A stretch of DNA of 60,466 nucleotides from an uncultured Sphingomonadaceae bacterium (GTDB lineage Bacteria; Pseudomonadota; Alphaproteobacteria; Sphingomonadales; Sphingomonadaceae): contig CAIQHF010000006.1 in assembly GCA_903871605.1 (NCBI GenBank), positions 1 to 60,466 of the forward strand, written 5' to 3'. Of this stretch, positions 38,644 to 47,200 are shown piece after piece. Both the position numbers and the translations under genes were made by a program. Every line of letters starts with the position of its first letter. Position 1 is the stretch's first letter. The notes under the pieces are model-generated. The model ran no database searches. It saw only the letters and a program-made list of their open reading frames with translations, and was not told where the DNA came from.

Positions 38644-39120
38644 CGCCGCATCATAGCCCAAAATTTCGGACTACCTAGTAGTTATACGTAGTCGAGCACG
38701 GCTATCGGCGATGACCCGGACGCGCGGCGACCGATCCGCGTCTTGGTCGCGAATCGACTGGTCCTTCTTGTCGCCTGGTCGATTGACGCGTTACGTCGCA
38801 GCATTATCACCAATAATGGTTTTTATATGGAATTATAGCCAGTTACGGGAACGAAACGAATGTCGCCGCGCTCCGCATCCGGTGTGTGTTCCGCGCCGCA
38901 GCATGCGCCGTCCGCTTTGGCGGGACGCTCGGCGCGTGGACGCGGGGAGCATCGAGACGCCGGCGATGCCCCGCATCCCGGCTCACATGTCTTGCCGGCA
39001 TGCGCCGTACGAGCCGGCTTCCGGGGGCGAAGACATGCCGGACGCGGTGAACCTTCGCGCGGCTCGGGCGTCGAGTGCGCGACCGGCCTTCGCCGGCATC
39101 GGGAGTCGGGCCGCTTGACC
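38644..39120. other. Divergent regulatory gap between kinase and SLC13-type permease
   Basis: The kinase-proximal half is AT-rich (for example 38801-38845, with TTTTTATATGGAATTATAG) and probably holds both promoters. The permease-proximal part has an inverted repeat, CATGTCTT at 38986-38993 and AAGACATG at 39030-39037, enclosing two GCCGGC palindromes. I see no convincing gene; a 135-codon frame from 38711 has no family-like features. Confidence 0.5.
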
Positions 39121-40890
39121 ATGCCGCAAATCCTCGCCTTCGCGCTCGTCATAGGCGCGATCGTGACCTTCGCCTGGGGGCGCTTCCGCTATGATCTGGT
39201 CTCGCTCGTCGTATTGCTGATCGGGATGGCGGTGGGCGTCGTGCCCGTCAAAAGCGCGTTCAGCGGCTTCACCAGCGATGTCGTGATGATCATCGCCGCC
39301 GCGCTGGTGATCAGCGCCGCGGTGGCGCGGTCGGGTGTGGTCGAGACCGCGATCCGGCCGCTGCTCGGCCGGCTCTCGTCGCTTCCGGTGCAGGTGCCGG
39401 CGCTGGCAGGCGCGACCGCGCTGCTCTCGATCGTCACCAAGAATGTCGGCGCGCTCGCCATCCTGATGCCGACCGCGCTCCGCCTCGGGCGCACCGAGGG
39501 AAGCTCGGCGTCCGCGCTGCTGATGCCGATGTCGTTCATGTCATTGCTCGGCGGACTGGTCACGCTGGTCGGGACGTCGACCAACATCATCGTCAGCCAA
39601 GTGCGCGAGGAGACGATCGGCAAGCCGTTCCGGATGTTCGATTTCGCCCCCGTCGGCCTATGCCTGACCGCGCTCGGCTTCGTCGTGGTCAGCTTCGGCT
39701 GGCGGCTGCTGCCGCGCAACCGCCAGGCATCGGACGGCATGGCGGAGATCGCCGCCGCGGCCGCCTATTCGACCGAGGCGACGATTCCCGACGATCTGCC
39801 CGAGGGCCTGCACACGATCGCCGACCTCGCGCTCGACAAGGACGGCGTCACGCTCGTCGCGCTGACCCGAGCGGACGGCGACGAATATCATGCCGATGGC
39901 GACGCCGCGCTCGTCCCCGGCGACGTGCTGGTGCTCGAGGGCGACGACGAGGCGCTGTCGCGGCTGTTCGCCCGGCTGCCGCTGCTGCAGGCGCGCTCGC
40001 AACAGGATCTGGAGACGGACCGGCCCAATGAGGAGGTGCGCTCGATCGAGGCGGTGGTGCAGCCCGAATCCGAGCTCGTCGGCCAGTCGGCGCAACGCGC
40101 GCGGCTGCAGGAGCAGTTCGGCGTCAAGCTGCTCGCGGTCGGCCGCAGCAGCGAGCGGATCACCGAGCGGCTGCGCGAAGTGACGCTGCGTGCGGGCGAC
40201 GTGCTGCTGATCCAGGCGGGCGAGCAGGCGCTGCCTGCCTTTCTGCGCAGCCAGTCGCTGCTCCCGCTCGCCGAGCGAACGGTGCAGTTCGGCAATCGCC
40301 GTCAGCGCTTCGGCCCGATCGCGATCCTGATCGCCGCGATCGTGCTGATCGCGACCGGCGTCGCGCCGGTGGCGGCGGGGTTCGTCGGCGCGGCGATCCT
40401 GATCGTCGCGATCGGCGCGCTGCCGATGCGCGAGGCCTATGCCTCGCTCGAACCCGAGGTGCTCGTTCTGATCGGCGCGCTCACCCCGATCAGCGAGGCG
40501 GTGCAGCACACCGGCGGGACCGCGCTGATCGCGACCGGGCTGGCGCATGCGCTGACCGGCATTTCGCCGATCCTCGTGCTGGGCACGCTGATGGTGACCG
40601 CGATGGCCTGCTCGCCCTTCCTCCACAATGCCCCGACCGTGCTGGTGCTCGGTCCGATCGCGGTCTCGGTCGCGCAGCGGCTCAGCCTCAACCCGGACCC
40701 CTTCCTGATGGCGGTGGCGACGGGCGCGGGTTGCGACTTCCTCACCCCGATCGGCCACCAGTGCAACACGCTGGTGATGGGCCCGGGCGGCTATCGCTTC
40801 GGCGACTATTGGAAGCTCGGCCTGCCGCTGTCGATCCTGGTGATCGTCGCGGGCGTGCCGCTGATCGCCTTCTTCTGGCCGCTGGGCTGA
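39121..40890 (+). CDS. SLC13-family permease with two TrkA-C domains
   Basis: A 589-residue transporter of the SLC13/DASS type. Two blocks of hydrophobic helices (about 1-200 and 395-589) are separated by two cytosolic RCK_C/TrkA-C domains (about 215-290 and 300-380, each ending in a GDVL motif: VPGDVLVLEGDD and RAGDVLLIQAG). The helix motifs SIVTKNVGALAILMP and GTSTNIIVS match the SNT-type sodium/substrate sites of the family. Such proteins carry sulfate, dicarboxylates or similar anions; the substrate cannot be named. The ATG at 39121 starts the first helix. Confidence 0.86.
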   Translation: MPQILAFALVIGAIVTFAWGRFRYDLVSLVVLLIGMAVGVVPVKSAFSGFTSDVVMIIAAALVISAAVARSGVVETAIRPLLGRLSSLPVQVPALAGATALLSIVTKNVGALAILMPTALRLGRTEGSSASALLMPMSFMSLLGGLVTLVGTSTNIIVSQVREETIGKPFRMFDFAPVGLCLTALGFVVVSFGWRLLPRNRQASDGMAEIAAAAAYSTEATIPDDLPEGLHTIADLALDKDGVTLVALTRADGDEYHADGDAALVPGDVLVLEGDDEALSRLFARLPLLQARSQQDLETDRPNEEVRSIEAVVQPESELVGQSAQRARLQEQFGVKLLAVGRSSERITERLREVTLRAGDVLLIQAGEQALPAFLRSQSLLPLAERTVQFGNRRQRFGPIAILIAAIVLIATGVAPVAAGFVGAAILIVAIGALPMREAYASLEPEVLVLIGALTPISEAVQHTGGTALIATGLAHALTGISPILVLGTLMVTAMACSPFLHNAPTVLVLGPIAVSVAQRLSLNPDPFLMAVATGAGCDFLTPIGHQCNTLVMGPGGYRFGDYWKLGLPLSILVIVAGVPLIAFFWPLG

Positions 40891-40911
40891 CGACGGGTGC
40901 CCCCGGCCGGC

Positions 40912-41382
40912 TTATAGGAACAGCAGCACGACGGGCACGACGACGCCGAGCAGGAGCGCGATGATGCTCGGCCGGCGAGCGTTGCGGTTGGTGAGCGCGA
41001 TTGTCGCGCCGAGCAGCGACGAGCCGATGAGGCCGATCGACAGCAGCAGCACGAACGCCTTCATCGGGACGGGCGACGGCCCCTCGTCGCGATGCCCGCC
41101 CGGCGCGTGATCGTGATCGTGATCGGCGTGATTGCCATTCTCGGCGGACCCGGCAGCGCTCGACGCGGGTTTCGGGGGCGCCGCGCGAAGCACGCGCTGA
41201 TCCTTGTGGACGCTCGCCATCCAGCGGATCCAGGTCGGCGGGGGCGGACCGCCGCCGTGGTTTTCGTGCAGCCCGATCGTCTGCAACGCGCCGCTGAGCG
41301 AGAAGAACAGGATCGCCGGGGTGAAGAACAGCCCGATATATTGATGATATTTGCGAAGCTGGCGGGCGGTCTGTGCTTTCAT
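40912..41382 (-). CDS. PepSY-associated membrane protein with His-rich loop
   Basis: A 156-residue protein. Helix 1 is in RKYHQYIGLFFTPAILFFSLSGALQ, typical of PepSY_TM proteins, a middle soluble loop follows, and two C-terminal helices end at LLFL. The loop contains NHADHDHDHAPGGH, a cluster of His and Asp that could bind divalent metal. PepSY_TM proteins are often found with TonB receptors and iron reduction, but no such gene is adjacent. The function is unknown. Confidence 0.65.
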   Translation of the reverse strand: MKAQTARQLRKYHQYIGLFFTPAILFFSLSGALQTIGLHENHGGGPPPPTWIRWMASVHKDQRVLRAAPPKPASSAAGSAENGNHADHDHDHAPGGHRDEGPSPVPMKAFVLLLSIGLIGSSLLGATIALTNRNARRPSIIALLLGVVVPVVLLFL

Positions 41383-41443
41383 CCGGGCAGCATAGCCGCG
41401 TCTCGGCGGACCGCAACGGCTTCGCTGCCCGGAATCACCCGAA

Positions 41444-42892
41444 TCAGGTGGTCGCGACCAGCTGACCGTCGCGGCGCGGGGCGTCCCCGGGCCGGCCGTA
41501 GCGCGTCGCCACCCCGACCAGTTCGGCATGCACCGCCAGCGCCTCGTCGGCCAGCGGCGCGTCGCACCCAGTCTCGCGATAGGCCGCAGGGGGACGCATC
41601 GCATCAAGCCGAAGCGCAGAGCCCAGCCCCAGCCGTGCACCGAGCGTCGCGGCGGCTGCGTCGGGTGCGTCGCACAGCCGGTCATAATCGACGAAGCACT
41701 GGCGCGCGCGGACATCGTCCGGCTGTGCCAGCAGGAACCGATAGGCGGCGATCCAGGCGGCGAGCCAATAGTCGATCGTCGCCGGGTCGCCGCGGCATGG
41801 CGCCGCATCGCCGAACCGGATCGGGCGATGATCGGCACCAAATTCGTGATGGCCGAGCCAGCCCATGAACCGCGCGCGATAGGGATCGTCCGCGGCGAGC
41901 GCGCAGGCGCGCAGATGCTGGCGGTGCAGCGACGCCGCCTGCTGCAGCGGATCGCGGAACGGATGGAGCAGGATCGCGTCCGGGAAGGTCGCAGCGAGCG
42001 CCGGCAGGCGGAGGATATTGGCGTTGTTCTTGGAGAGATAGCGTGTCAGCCCGTAGCGGAGCAGCACGAGGCGGACGTGCGCGCGAAAGGCGTCGCAGCT
42101 TTGCGCATCGGGCGCGACCGGCGCGACATGGCCGGCGTGGCGGTAGCGGTCGCCCTCGTGACAGAGCCAGAACATCTCCTCGATCGCCTCGGGGCTGTCG
42201 AGATCATGCAGCAGGCCGTCGCCGTGGCCGCGCTCGCCGGCGGCGACCGATCGCTGCCAGTCGCGGCTCAGGCGGTGCCACAGATTGGGCGCGAGCGGGA
42301 ACGGCAGGTCGCGATAGGACAGGCTGCCGAAAACGCCCGTCCGCTGCAGTTCGCGGGTTAGCACCGACGTCCCGCAGCGCGCGAAGCCGGCGACGAAGAC
42401 CGGCGCGATCAGCGGCACCGCGGCGGCCCGGCGGCCATATATGGCGCGCTCGATGTCGAACGACAGCTCGACCAGCGGGCGCGAGCCCAGCGCGAGACCC
42501 TCGAGCATGCGCTCGTGCGGCGGCCAGCGGCGCCGCGCGGCGATGTAGAGCGACGTCACGACGACGAGCGCGATCCGGCTCGGCACGTCGGTCCAGCTCC
42601 GCGCCAGCCCGAAATGATGCCAATGGTCGATCAGAAGGATTGCAGCGAAGGGGGCCGCGACCAGCATCAGGCGACCCGCGGCGGCCAGCGACAGCATCAA
42701 CATCCGTCGCGATGCGAGGCCGAGCGCGCGCTCCTTCGCCCATTCCGACACGCCCAATCGCGTCAGCAACCAGATCGAGCGCCGGCCGTGCCGCGAAAGT
42801 CGCCCGAATGCCCGCCATAGCCCAACGGTGCGCAGCAACTCGATCGACACGATCGTCGCCGCGAGCACCGCCAGCGGCGCGGCGATCGTCAC
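41444..42892 (-). CDS. Membrane-anchored sulfotransferase
   Basis: A 482-residue protein. An N-terminal hydrophobic region (VTIAAPLAVLAATIVSIELL and a second pair near 85-130) precedes a cytosolic sulfotransferase domain. The domain carries the PAPS 5'-phosphosulfate loop VFVAGFARCGTSVLTREL and a 3'-phosphate region KNNANILRLPALAATFPDAILLHPFRDP. The GTG at 42892 overlaps the TGA of the small membrane gene (GTGA), which decides the start. It probably transfers sulfate from PAPS to a carbohydrate, lipid or protein. It is the last gene of a three-gene operon with an arylsulfotransferase-like protein. Confidence 0.78.
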   Translation of the reverse strand: MTIAAPLAVLAATIVSIELLRTVGLWRAFGRLSRHGRRSIWLLTRLGVSEWAKERALGLASRRMLMLSLAAAGRLMLVAAPFAAILLIDHWHHFGLARSWTDVPSRIALVVVTSLYIAARRRWPPHERMLEGLALGSRPLVELSFDIERAIYGRRAAAVPLIAPVFVAGFARCGTSVLTRELQRTGVFGSLSYRDLPFPLAPNLWHRLSRDWQRSVAAGERGHGDGLLHDLDSPEAIEEMFWLCHEGDRYRHAGHVAPVAPDAQSCDAFRAHVRLVLLRYGLTRYLSKNNANILRLPALAATFPDAILLHPFRDPLQQAASLHRQHLRACALAADDPYRARFMGWLGHHEFGADHRPIRFGDAAPCRGDPATIDYWLAAWIAAYRFLLAQPDDVRARQCFVDYDRLCDAPDAAAATLGARLGLGSALRLDAMRPPAAYRETGCDAPLADEALAVHAELVGVATRYGRPGDAPRRDGQLVATT

Positions 42893-43104
42893 GGCCGGCG
42901 CGACGATGCGTGGCGCAATCGGCGGATCAGTCGTTTGAGCGGATACCAGAGCAGCGATATCAGCCCGAGCAGCAGCGCCCCGAGGATGCCGAGCGAGGTG
43001 GTGATCGCACCGAGCCCGAGCCCGGGGCCCATATAGGCGAGCGCCGGCGCGGGCGTGGCGAGCGCGGCAAGGAAGAGCATCGCGTGCCTGGGATTCAGCT
43101 GCAT
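42889..43104 (-). CDS. Small exported membrane protein of the sulfotransferase operon
   Basis: A 71-residue protein. A signal-like start (MQLNPRHAMLFLAALATPAPALA) is followed by YMGPGLGLGAITTSLGILGALLLGLISLLWYP, one or two helices, and a basic cytosolic tail (KRLIRRLRHASSRR). The family is unnamed to me. It overlaps both neighbours slightly (ten bases with the gene before, GTGA with the gene after), so it is a firm part of the operon. It may anchor or pair the two sulfotransferase-type proteins (inference). Confidence 0.7.
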   Translation of the reverse strand: MQLNPRHAMLFLAALATPAPALAYMGPGLGLGAITTSLGILGALLLGLISLLWYPLKRLIRRLRHASSRRP

Positions 43105-44426
43105 CGTGCATTCACCGCTGCTTGGATGGCTGCGCCATCGGTGGTGGGATCGAGATAGCGGCTCCAGCGCAGCTGGAGCCTGCGGTGCGCCGCATCGACG
43201 TTGAGATATTGCCATCGCAGCGTGCCGTCGGGGGCGATGCGCAACAGGCGGCCGCGCTCGGTCTCCTCGATCAGCAGATCGCCATTGGGCATGATCTGCT
43301 GCCGGCCCTGCGCGCGCGTGTCGATCGCATAGCCGCGCAGCGCCGCCGCGAAGGGATAGCTGATGCGGCCGGTCGCGAAATCGAACACGGGCACCCGGTT
43401 GACGCCATCGACCTCGCCTTCGGGTGCCGCGAAGCGCCAATGATTGTCGAACAGCGAGATCCGGTGATCGTCGACGATCGCGACATCGTGCTGCATCGAC
43501 CATGGCCCGACCTTGCTCCACAGCACGCGGCCGGTCGCTGGACGGTACAGCATCACCAGCGACAGGTTGCGCAGCGACAGCAGCAGGTCGCCGCGCCGCC
43601 AGAACCGCCCCGATGCGAGCACCGGGCGAACCTCGTTGAGGTGGAAGGGATCGTCGACATAGGGATGGCTGCGCCACAATCCGCCCAGCGCGTTGCGATC
43701 GAGGATGTCGGCGATCCGATCGAGCCCGAGCAGCCGCCCGTCGGGCGCGACATGCGCGATCGCCTCGTCGTCGAAGCCGGGACCGGCGCCGCGCATCGGC
43801 GATGTCGGATAGCGATAGACCGCATAGAGGCTGCCGTCGGCGGCGCGCTCGACCGAATGATGGAAGATGCCGTCGATCATCCAGCGCAGCCGCCCGCACG
43901 CGTCGACCCGCGCGAGCGGCGAGCTGTCGTGGATCACCAGCCCGCCGTCGGGCATCAGCAGCGGGTGCATCATCAGGTTGCGATCGACGCCGCGGTCGCG
44001 CCCAAGGTCGATCAACGGCGATGCGAAGCGCGATCGCGCGTTGATGGCCGCGATGTCGGGCCGATATTGATGCACCACTGCGCCGTCGCCCAGCCGCAAC
44101 AGGCGCACGACAGGCCTGCGCAGCGCGTCGTCATAACCGGTCAGCAGCGCATAGCCCGGATCGCGGAACGGCTGCGCCGCGTTGCGCATGAACCCCGACG
44201 GAGCGGCAGGATAGCGGCCGTCGGCATAGGCCTCGAAGGGCTGCTGGAGCAGGTGGCGGGCGAACAGGTGGGCGAGCGTGCGCGGGGCGGTGGCGATATC
44301 CATCACCGGCCCGTCCGTGCGCCCCGCCACCATCGCGCTGCGGACCATCGCGCCGAAGCCGACGATCGCCATCGCCGCGACCAGCACGAGGAGCAGCATC
44401 GCCCACATCGGCACCGGTCGCTCCAT
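43095..44426 (-). CDS. Arylsulfotransferase (ASST)-like protein
   Basis: A 443-residue protein with one N-terminal membrane helix (MWAMLLLVLVAAMAIVGFGAMV) and a beta-propeller-like body with repeated blade motifs (RLLRLGDGAVVHQY, ARVDACGRLRWMIDG, HVAPDGRLLGLD, YRPATGRVLWSKV, LRIAPDGTLRWQY). HHSVERAADGSLYAVYR, HPYVDDPFHLNEVRP and WSMQHDVAIVDD contain conserved His residues like the catalytic and active-site His of PAPS-independent ASST enzymes. It is probably anchored with the propeller in the periplasm. It is the first gene of a three-gene operon. Confidence 0.75.
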   Translation of the reverse strand: MERPVPMWAMLLLVLVAAMAIVGFGAMVRSAMVAGRTDGPVMDIATAPRTLAHLFARHLLQQPFEAYADGRYPAAPSGFMRNAAQPFRDPGYALLTGYDDALRRPVVRLLRLGDGAVVHQYRPDIAAINARSRFASPLIDLGRDRGVDRNLMMHPLLMPDGGLVIHDSSPLARVDACGRLRWMIDGIFHHSVERAADGSLYAVYRYPTSPMRGAGPGFDDEAIAHVAPDGRLLGLDRIADILDRNALGGLWRSHPYVDDPFHLNEVRPVLASGRFWRRGDLLLSLRNLSLVMLYRPATGRVLWSKVGPWSMQHDVAIVDDHRISLFDNHWRFAAPEGEVDGVNRVPVFDFATGRISYPFAAALRGYAIDTRAQGRQQIMPNGDLLIEETERGRLLRIAPDGTLRWQYLNVDAAHRRLQLRWSRYLDPTTDGAAIQAAVNARCS

Positions 44427-44575
44427 AAGGCTTTCCCATCGCCGGCTCGGCAACGGCGTCGTCGAAATCGAATGCAACCCTCGGCTCCCGCTGGCCGCGG
44501 CAGGTGCCATCGTTAAATTTCGGCAAGATTGCGCGACATTTCGGCGGCGTCGCCGCGTTGCCCAATATTACGGGC

Positions 44576-45592
44576 TTATTGCAGGCGGGTCGTAATCGCG
44601 GCGTCCGGCGAAGCGCGGCCGGGTGCCGCACGTCGATCGAGGAAGGCGTCGATCGCGCCGAGCGCCGCCAGCCGCGGACCGTCGGCATCGCGCAATATCT
44701 CGTGGCGCGCATCGGCCAGACGGACCAGCTCGGCGTCGGGCAGCCGGGCGGCGACACGCTCGATCGCGGCCGCATCGACCAGCGCGTCGAGCCCCGCCTC
44801 GAGCAGCAGCACGGGACAGCGCACGCGCTCGACCAGTCCGCGGCGGACGAGGCGACGACCGCCGGCGAGCGCCGCGGCGAGCCAGTCCCAGCTCGGCGCG
44901 CCGGTCGCAAGCGCGGGCGTCCGCTGCTTCCACCACTGCGAATCCTCATAGCGTTCGCGGCTGGCGGTGAGGCGGAGCTGGCGGCCCGGATCGGAACGAT
45001 CCTCGTTCCACGCCGGCCGTGCGCCATATCCGGCCGCCACCGCCGCGGCGATCGCGACGCGCGCCATCCAGCGCGGCAGCCCTCGCGTGTTGAGCGCGAA
45101 CATCGGCGCGACGAGGATCAGCGCATCGGGCGCCGCCCCCTCGCCGCCCGCGCGCGCGCAGGCGCGCAAGGCGAGATAGGCGCCCATCGAATGCGCAACG
45201 ATGACGTGCGGGCCGGGCGTGCGGGCCTGCCAGTCGCGCGCGAAGCCGACGAGATCGTCGATCATCGGATCGAAGCTGAAGCGCGCGGCGACCGCGGGCT
45301 CCGTCTCCGATCCGCTTCGGGGAGGCTTCGATCCGCCCTGCCCGCGCCAGTCGAATCCCTCGATCGCCCAGCCCTGCCGGTGCCAATGATCCAGCGCTTC
45401 GATATATTTCTCGACGAAATCGGCGCGTCCCGATTGGAACAGCAGGCTGCCGCGCGGCGGGGCGGCGGCGGCCCAGCGATAGGCGCGCATCGGCCAGCCA
45501 TCGGCGCCATGCCATATGTCGAACGCCAGTCCGTCGGGATGGCGACGGCGATCGACGTGCGATTCGGCGGAATGGGGGACGGCGGCGGGCAT
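44576..45592 (-). CDS. Alpha/beta hydrolase, lysophospholipase-like (PldB type)
   Basis: A 338-residue Hydrolase_4 protein. The oxyanion loop region reads SLLFQSGRADFVEKY, the nucleophile elbow is VAHSMGAYLAL, the Asp lies in LEAGLDALVD, and the His in ADARHEILRD. This matches monoacylglycerol lipase/lysophospholipase L2 proteins. No signal peptide is seen. The ATG at 45592 is favoured over longer upstream frames that overlap cpaA. It is divergent from cpaA with 49 bases between starts. Confidence 0.84.
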   Translation of the reverse strand: MPAAVPHSAESHVDRRRHPDGLAFDIWHGADGWPMRAYRWAAAAPPRGSLLFQSGRADFVEKYIEALDHWHRQGWAIEGFDWRGQGGSKPPRSGSETEPAVAARFSFDPMIDDLVGFARDWQARTPGPHVIVAHSMGAYLALRACARAGGEGAAPDALILVAPMFALNTRGLPRWMARVAIAAAVAAGYGARPAWNEDRSDPGRQLRLTASRERYEDSQWWKQRTPALATGAPSWDWLAAALAGGRRLVRRGLVERVRCPVLLLEAGLDALVDAAAIERVAARLPDAELVRLADARHEILRDADGPRLAALGAIDAFLDRRAAPGRASPDAAITTRLQ

Positions 45593-45641
45593 CTGAGCGC
45601 TGGTTACGGTTTGGCAAGCCGTCCCGTCTAGTGTCGCGCCC

Positions 45642-46115
45642 ATGCAGACGATCTTCATCCCCCTTCTGGCCGGCGGCCTCATCGCCGCGCTGGTCTATGC
45701 GATCTGGACGGATGTGCGCGCCCGCGTGATCCCGAATCCGCTGAATGCGGGGATCGCGCTTGCCGCGCCCTTGTGGTGGTGGGCATCGGGCATCGCGCCG
45801 TGGCCCGGGGCTGCGGTGCAGATTGCGGTGGGCGGCGGCGCTCTGCTGATCTTCCTGGGTGCGTTCGCGATCGGCGCGATGGGCGGCGGCGACGTCAAGC
45901 TGATCGCCGCGCTCGGGTTGTGGCTGGTCCCGTCCGACTTCATGCGGATGATCGTGTGGATGTCGATCGGCGGCGGACTGCTCACGCTGGGCATGATGGC
46001 CTGGCACCGCCTGCGCACGCCCGAGGGTCCGCTCGAGATACCGTATGGCGTCGCGATCGCGCTCGCGACGATCCCGTTGTTCACCCAACGATATCTTTAC
46101 CATTTCGGGCGATGA
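45642..46115 (+). CDS. cpaA: Prepilin peptidase CpaA/TadV (A24 family)
   Basis: A 157-residue inner-membrane aspartic protease that cuts Flp-type prepilins. The first catalytic Asp is in AIWTDVRARVIPNPLN (residue 24) and the second in GGGDVKLIAALG. Five or six helices are visible. It begins the pilus gene run, with cpaB starting 45 bases later. Confidence 0.9.
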   Translation: MQTIFIPLLAGGLIAALVYAIWTDVRARVIPNPLNAGIALAAPLWWWASGIAPWPGAAVQIAVGGGALLIFLGAFAIGAMGGGDVKLIAALGLWLVPSDFMRMIVWMSIGGGLLTLGMMAWHRLRTPEGPLEIPYGVAIALATIPLFTQRYLYHFGR

Positions 46116-46160
46116 AGAGCGCCGCAAGTCAATTTGGCCTTTAGGGGGCGGACAAACGTC

Positions 46161-47198
46161 ATGGACGGAAAGAAGATCGCACTGTTGATCGGCGCATTGT
46201 TCGTCGCTGCAGTGACGGCCATCATGGCCAAGAGCATGTTTGGTGCGCAGGTGACGCCCACGGTCGTCGCCGCCGCCGCGCAGCCGACCGGTCCACAGGT
46301 GCTCGTCGCGACCAAGCCCTTGCCGATGGGGACGATCCTCGGGCCGGATTCGGTCCGCTTCCAGCCATGGCCGAAGGATCTGGTCGACGGCGCCTATTTC
46401 GTCCGCGGGCAGGCCGGCGTCGATCCGCTCAAGATGCAGGGCATGGTGGTCCGCCAGGACATCACCGCCGGGCAGCCGGTGACGCAGGGCGCGCTGGTCT
46501 CGCCCAAGGATCGCGGCTTCCTCGCAGCGGCGCTGACGCCGGGCATGCGCGCCGTCACCGTCTCGGTCGGCGGCGCCTCGGCGGTCGCCGGCTTCGTCTT
46601 CCCGGGCGACCGCGTCGACCTGGTGCTGACCTCGAACGTCGACGTCAGTGCGACGTCGCCGTCGGGCAACGGCTCGGCGATGGTCGGCCACGACAGTCGC
46701 CCGCTGCAGACGTCGGAAACGGTGATGCGCAACGTCCGCGTTCTCGCCACCGACCAGCGCTTCGACAATCAGCCGACTCCCGACGGCAAGACGACGGTCT
46801 CCAACTTCTCGCTGGTGACGCTCGAGGCGACGCCCAAGATGGCGGAGAAGATCGCGGTCGCGCAGAAGCTCGGCTCGCTGTCGCTATCGCTGCGCCCGCT
46901 CGCCGACACGACGCAGGAGCTCGAGCAGCAGATCGCGGCCGGCGACATCGCCGTCCCGGCCGGCACCGATCCCAAGACCGAGAAGACGATGCTCGTCGCG
47001 CTGGCCAATCGTCCGCAGGACAACCAGACGACCTTCACCACCGGCGGCGAGGTCTCGCGCTTCGCCCGCAACAGCGCGTCGAGAGCGAGCGCGGGCACCA
47101 TGATGGGCGCGCCGAATGCCGCTCCGGCGATCATCGTGCCGGTTGTCCACATCGCTCGGGGCAATGCCGTCACAGACACACCCGTGGGGGGTAAGTGA
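46161..47198 (+). CDS. cpaB: Flp pilus assembly protein CpaB (RcpC)
   Basis: A 345-residue periplasmic/inner-membrane protein. One N-terminal helix (KIALLIGALFVAAVTAIMAKSMF) is followed by an SAF domain (VLVATKPLPMGTILGPDSV... VVRQDITAGQPV) and the RcpC/CpaB domain (AVTVSVGGASAVAGFVFPGDRVDLVLTS). The ATG at 46161 has GGGGGCGG upstream. cpaC follows immediately. Confidence 0.92.
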   Translation: MDGKKIALLIGALFVAAVTAIMAKSMFGAQVTPTVVAAAAQPTGPQVLVATKPLPMGTILGPDSVRFQPWPKDLVDGAYFVRGQAGVDPLKMQGMVVRQDITAGQPVTQGALVSPKDRGFLAAALTPGMRAVTVSVGGASAVAGFVFPGDRVDLVLTSNVDVSATSPSGNGSAMVGHDSRPLQTSETVMRNVRVLATDQRFDNQPTPDGKTTVSNFSLVTLEATPKMAEKIAVAQKLGSLSLSLRPLADTTQELEQQIAAGDIAVPAGTDPKTEKTMLVALANRPQDNQTTFTTGGEVSRFARNSASRASAGTMMGAPNAAPAIIVPVVHIARGNAVTDTPVGGK

Positions 47199-47200
47199 AC

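Noticed and set aside
38644-38710. TATAAC as a -10 for the kinase gene
   Set aside because: No acceptable -35 at 16-18 bases; not reported as a promoter.
38711-39118. 135-codon frame before the SLC13-type permease
   Set aside because: No ribosome binding site or family-like features, and codon use is unlike neighbours; treated as leader or promoter DNA.
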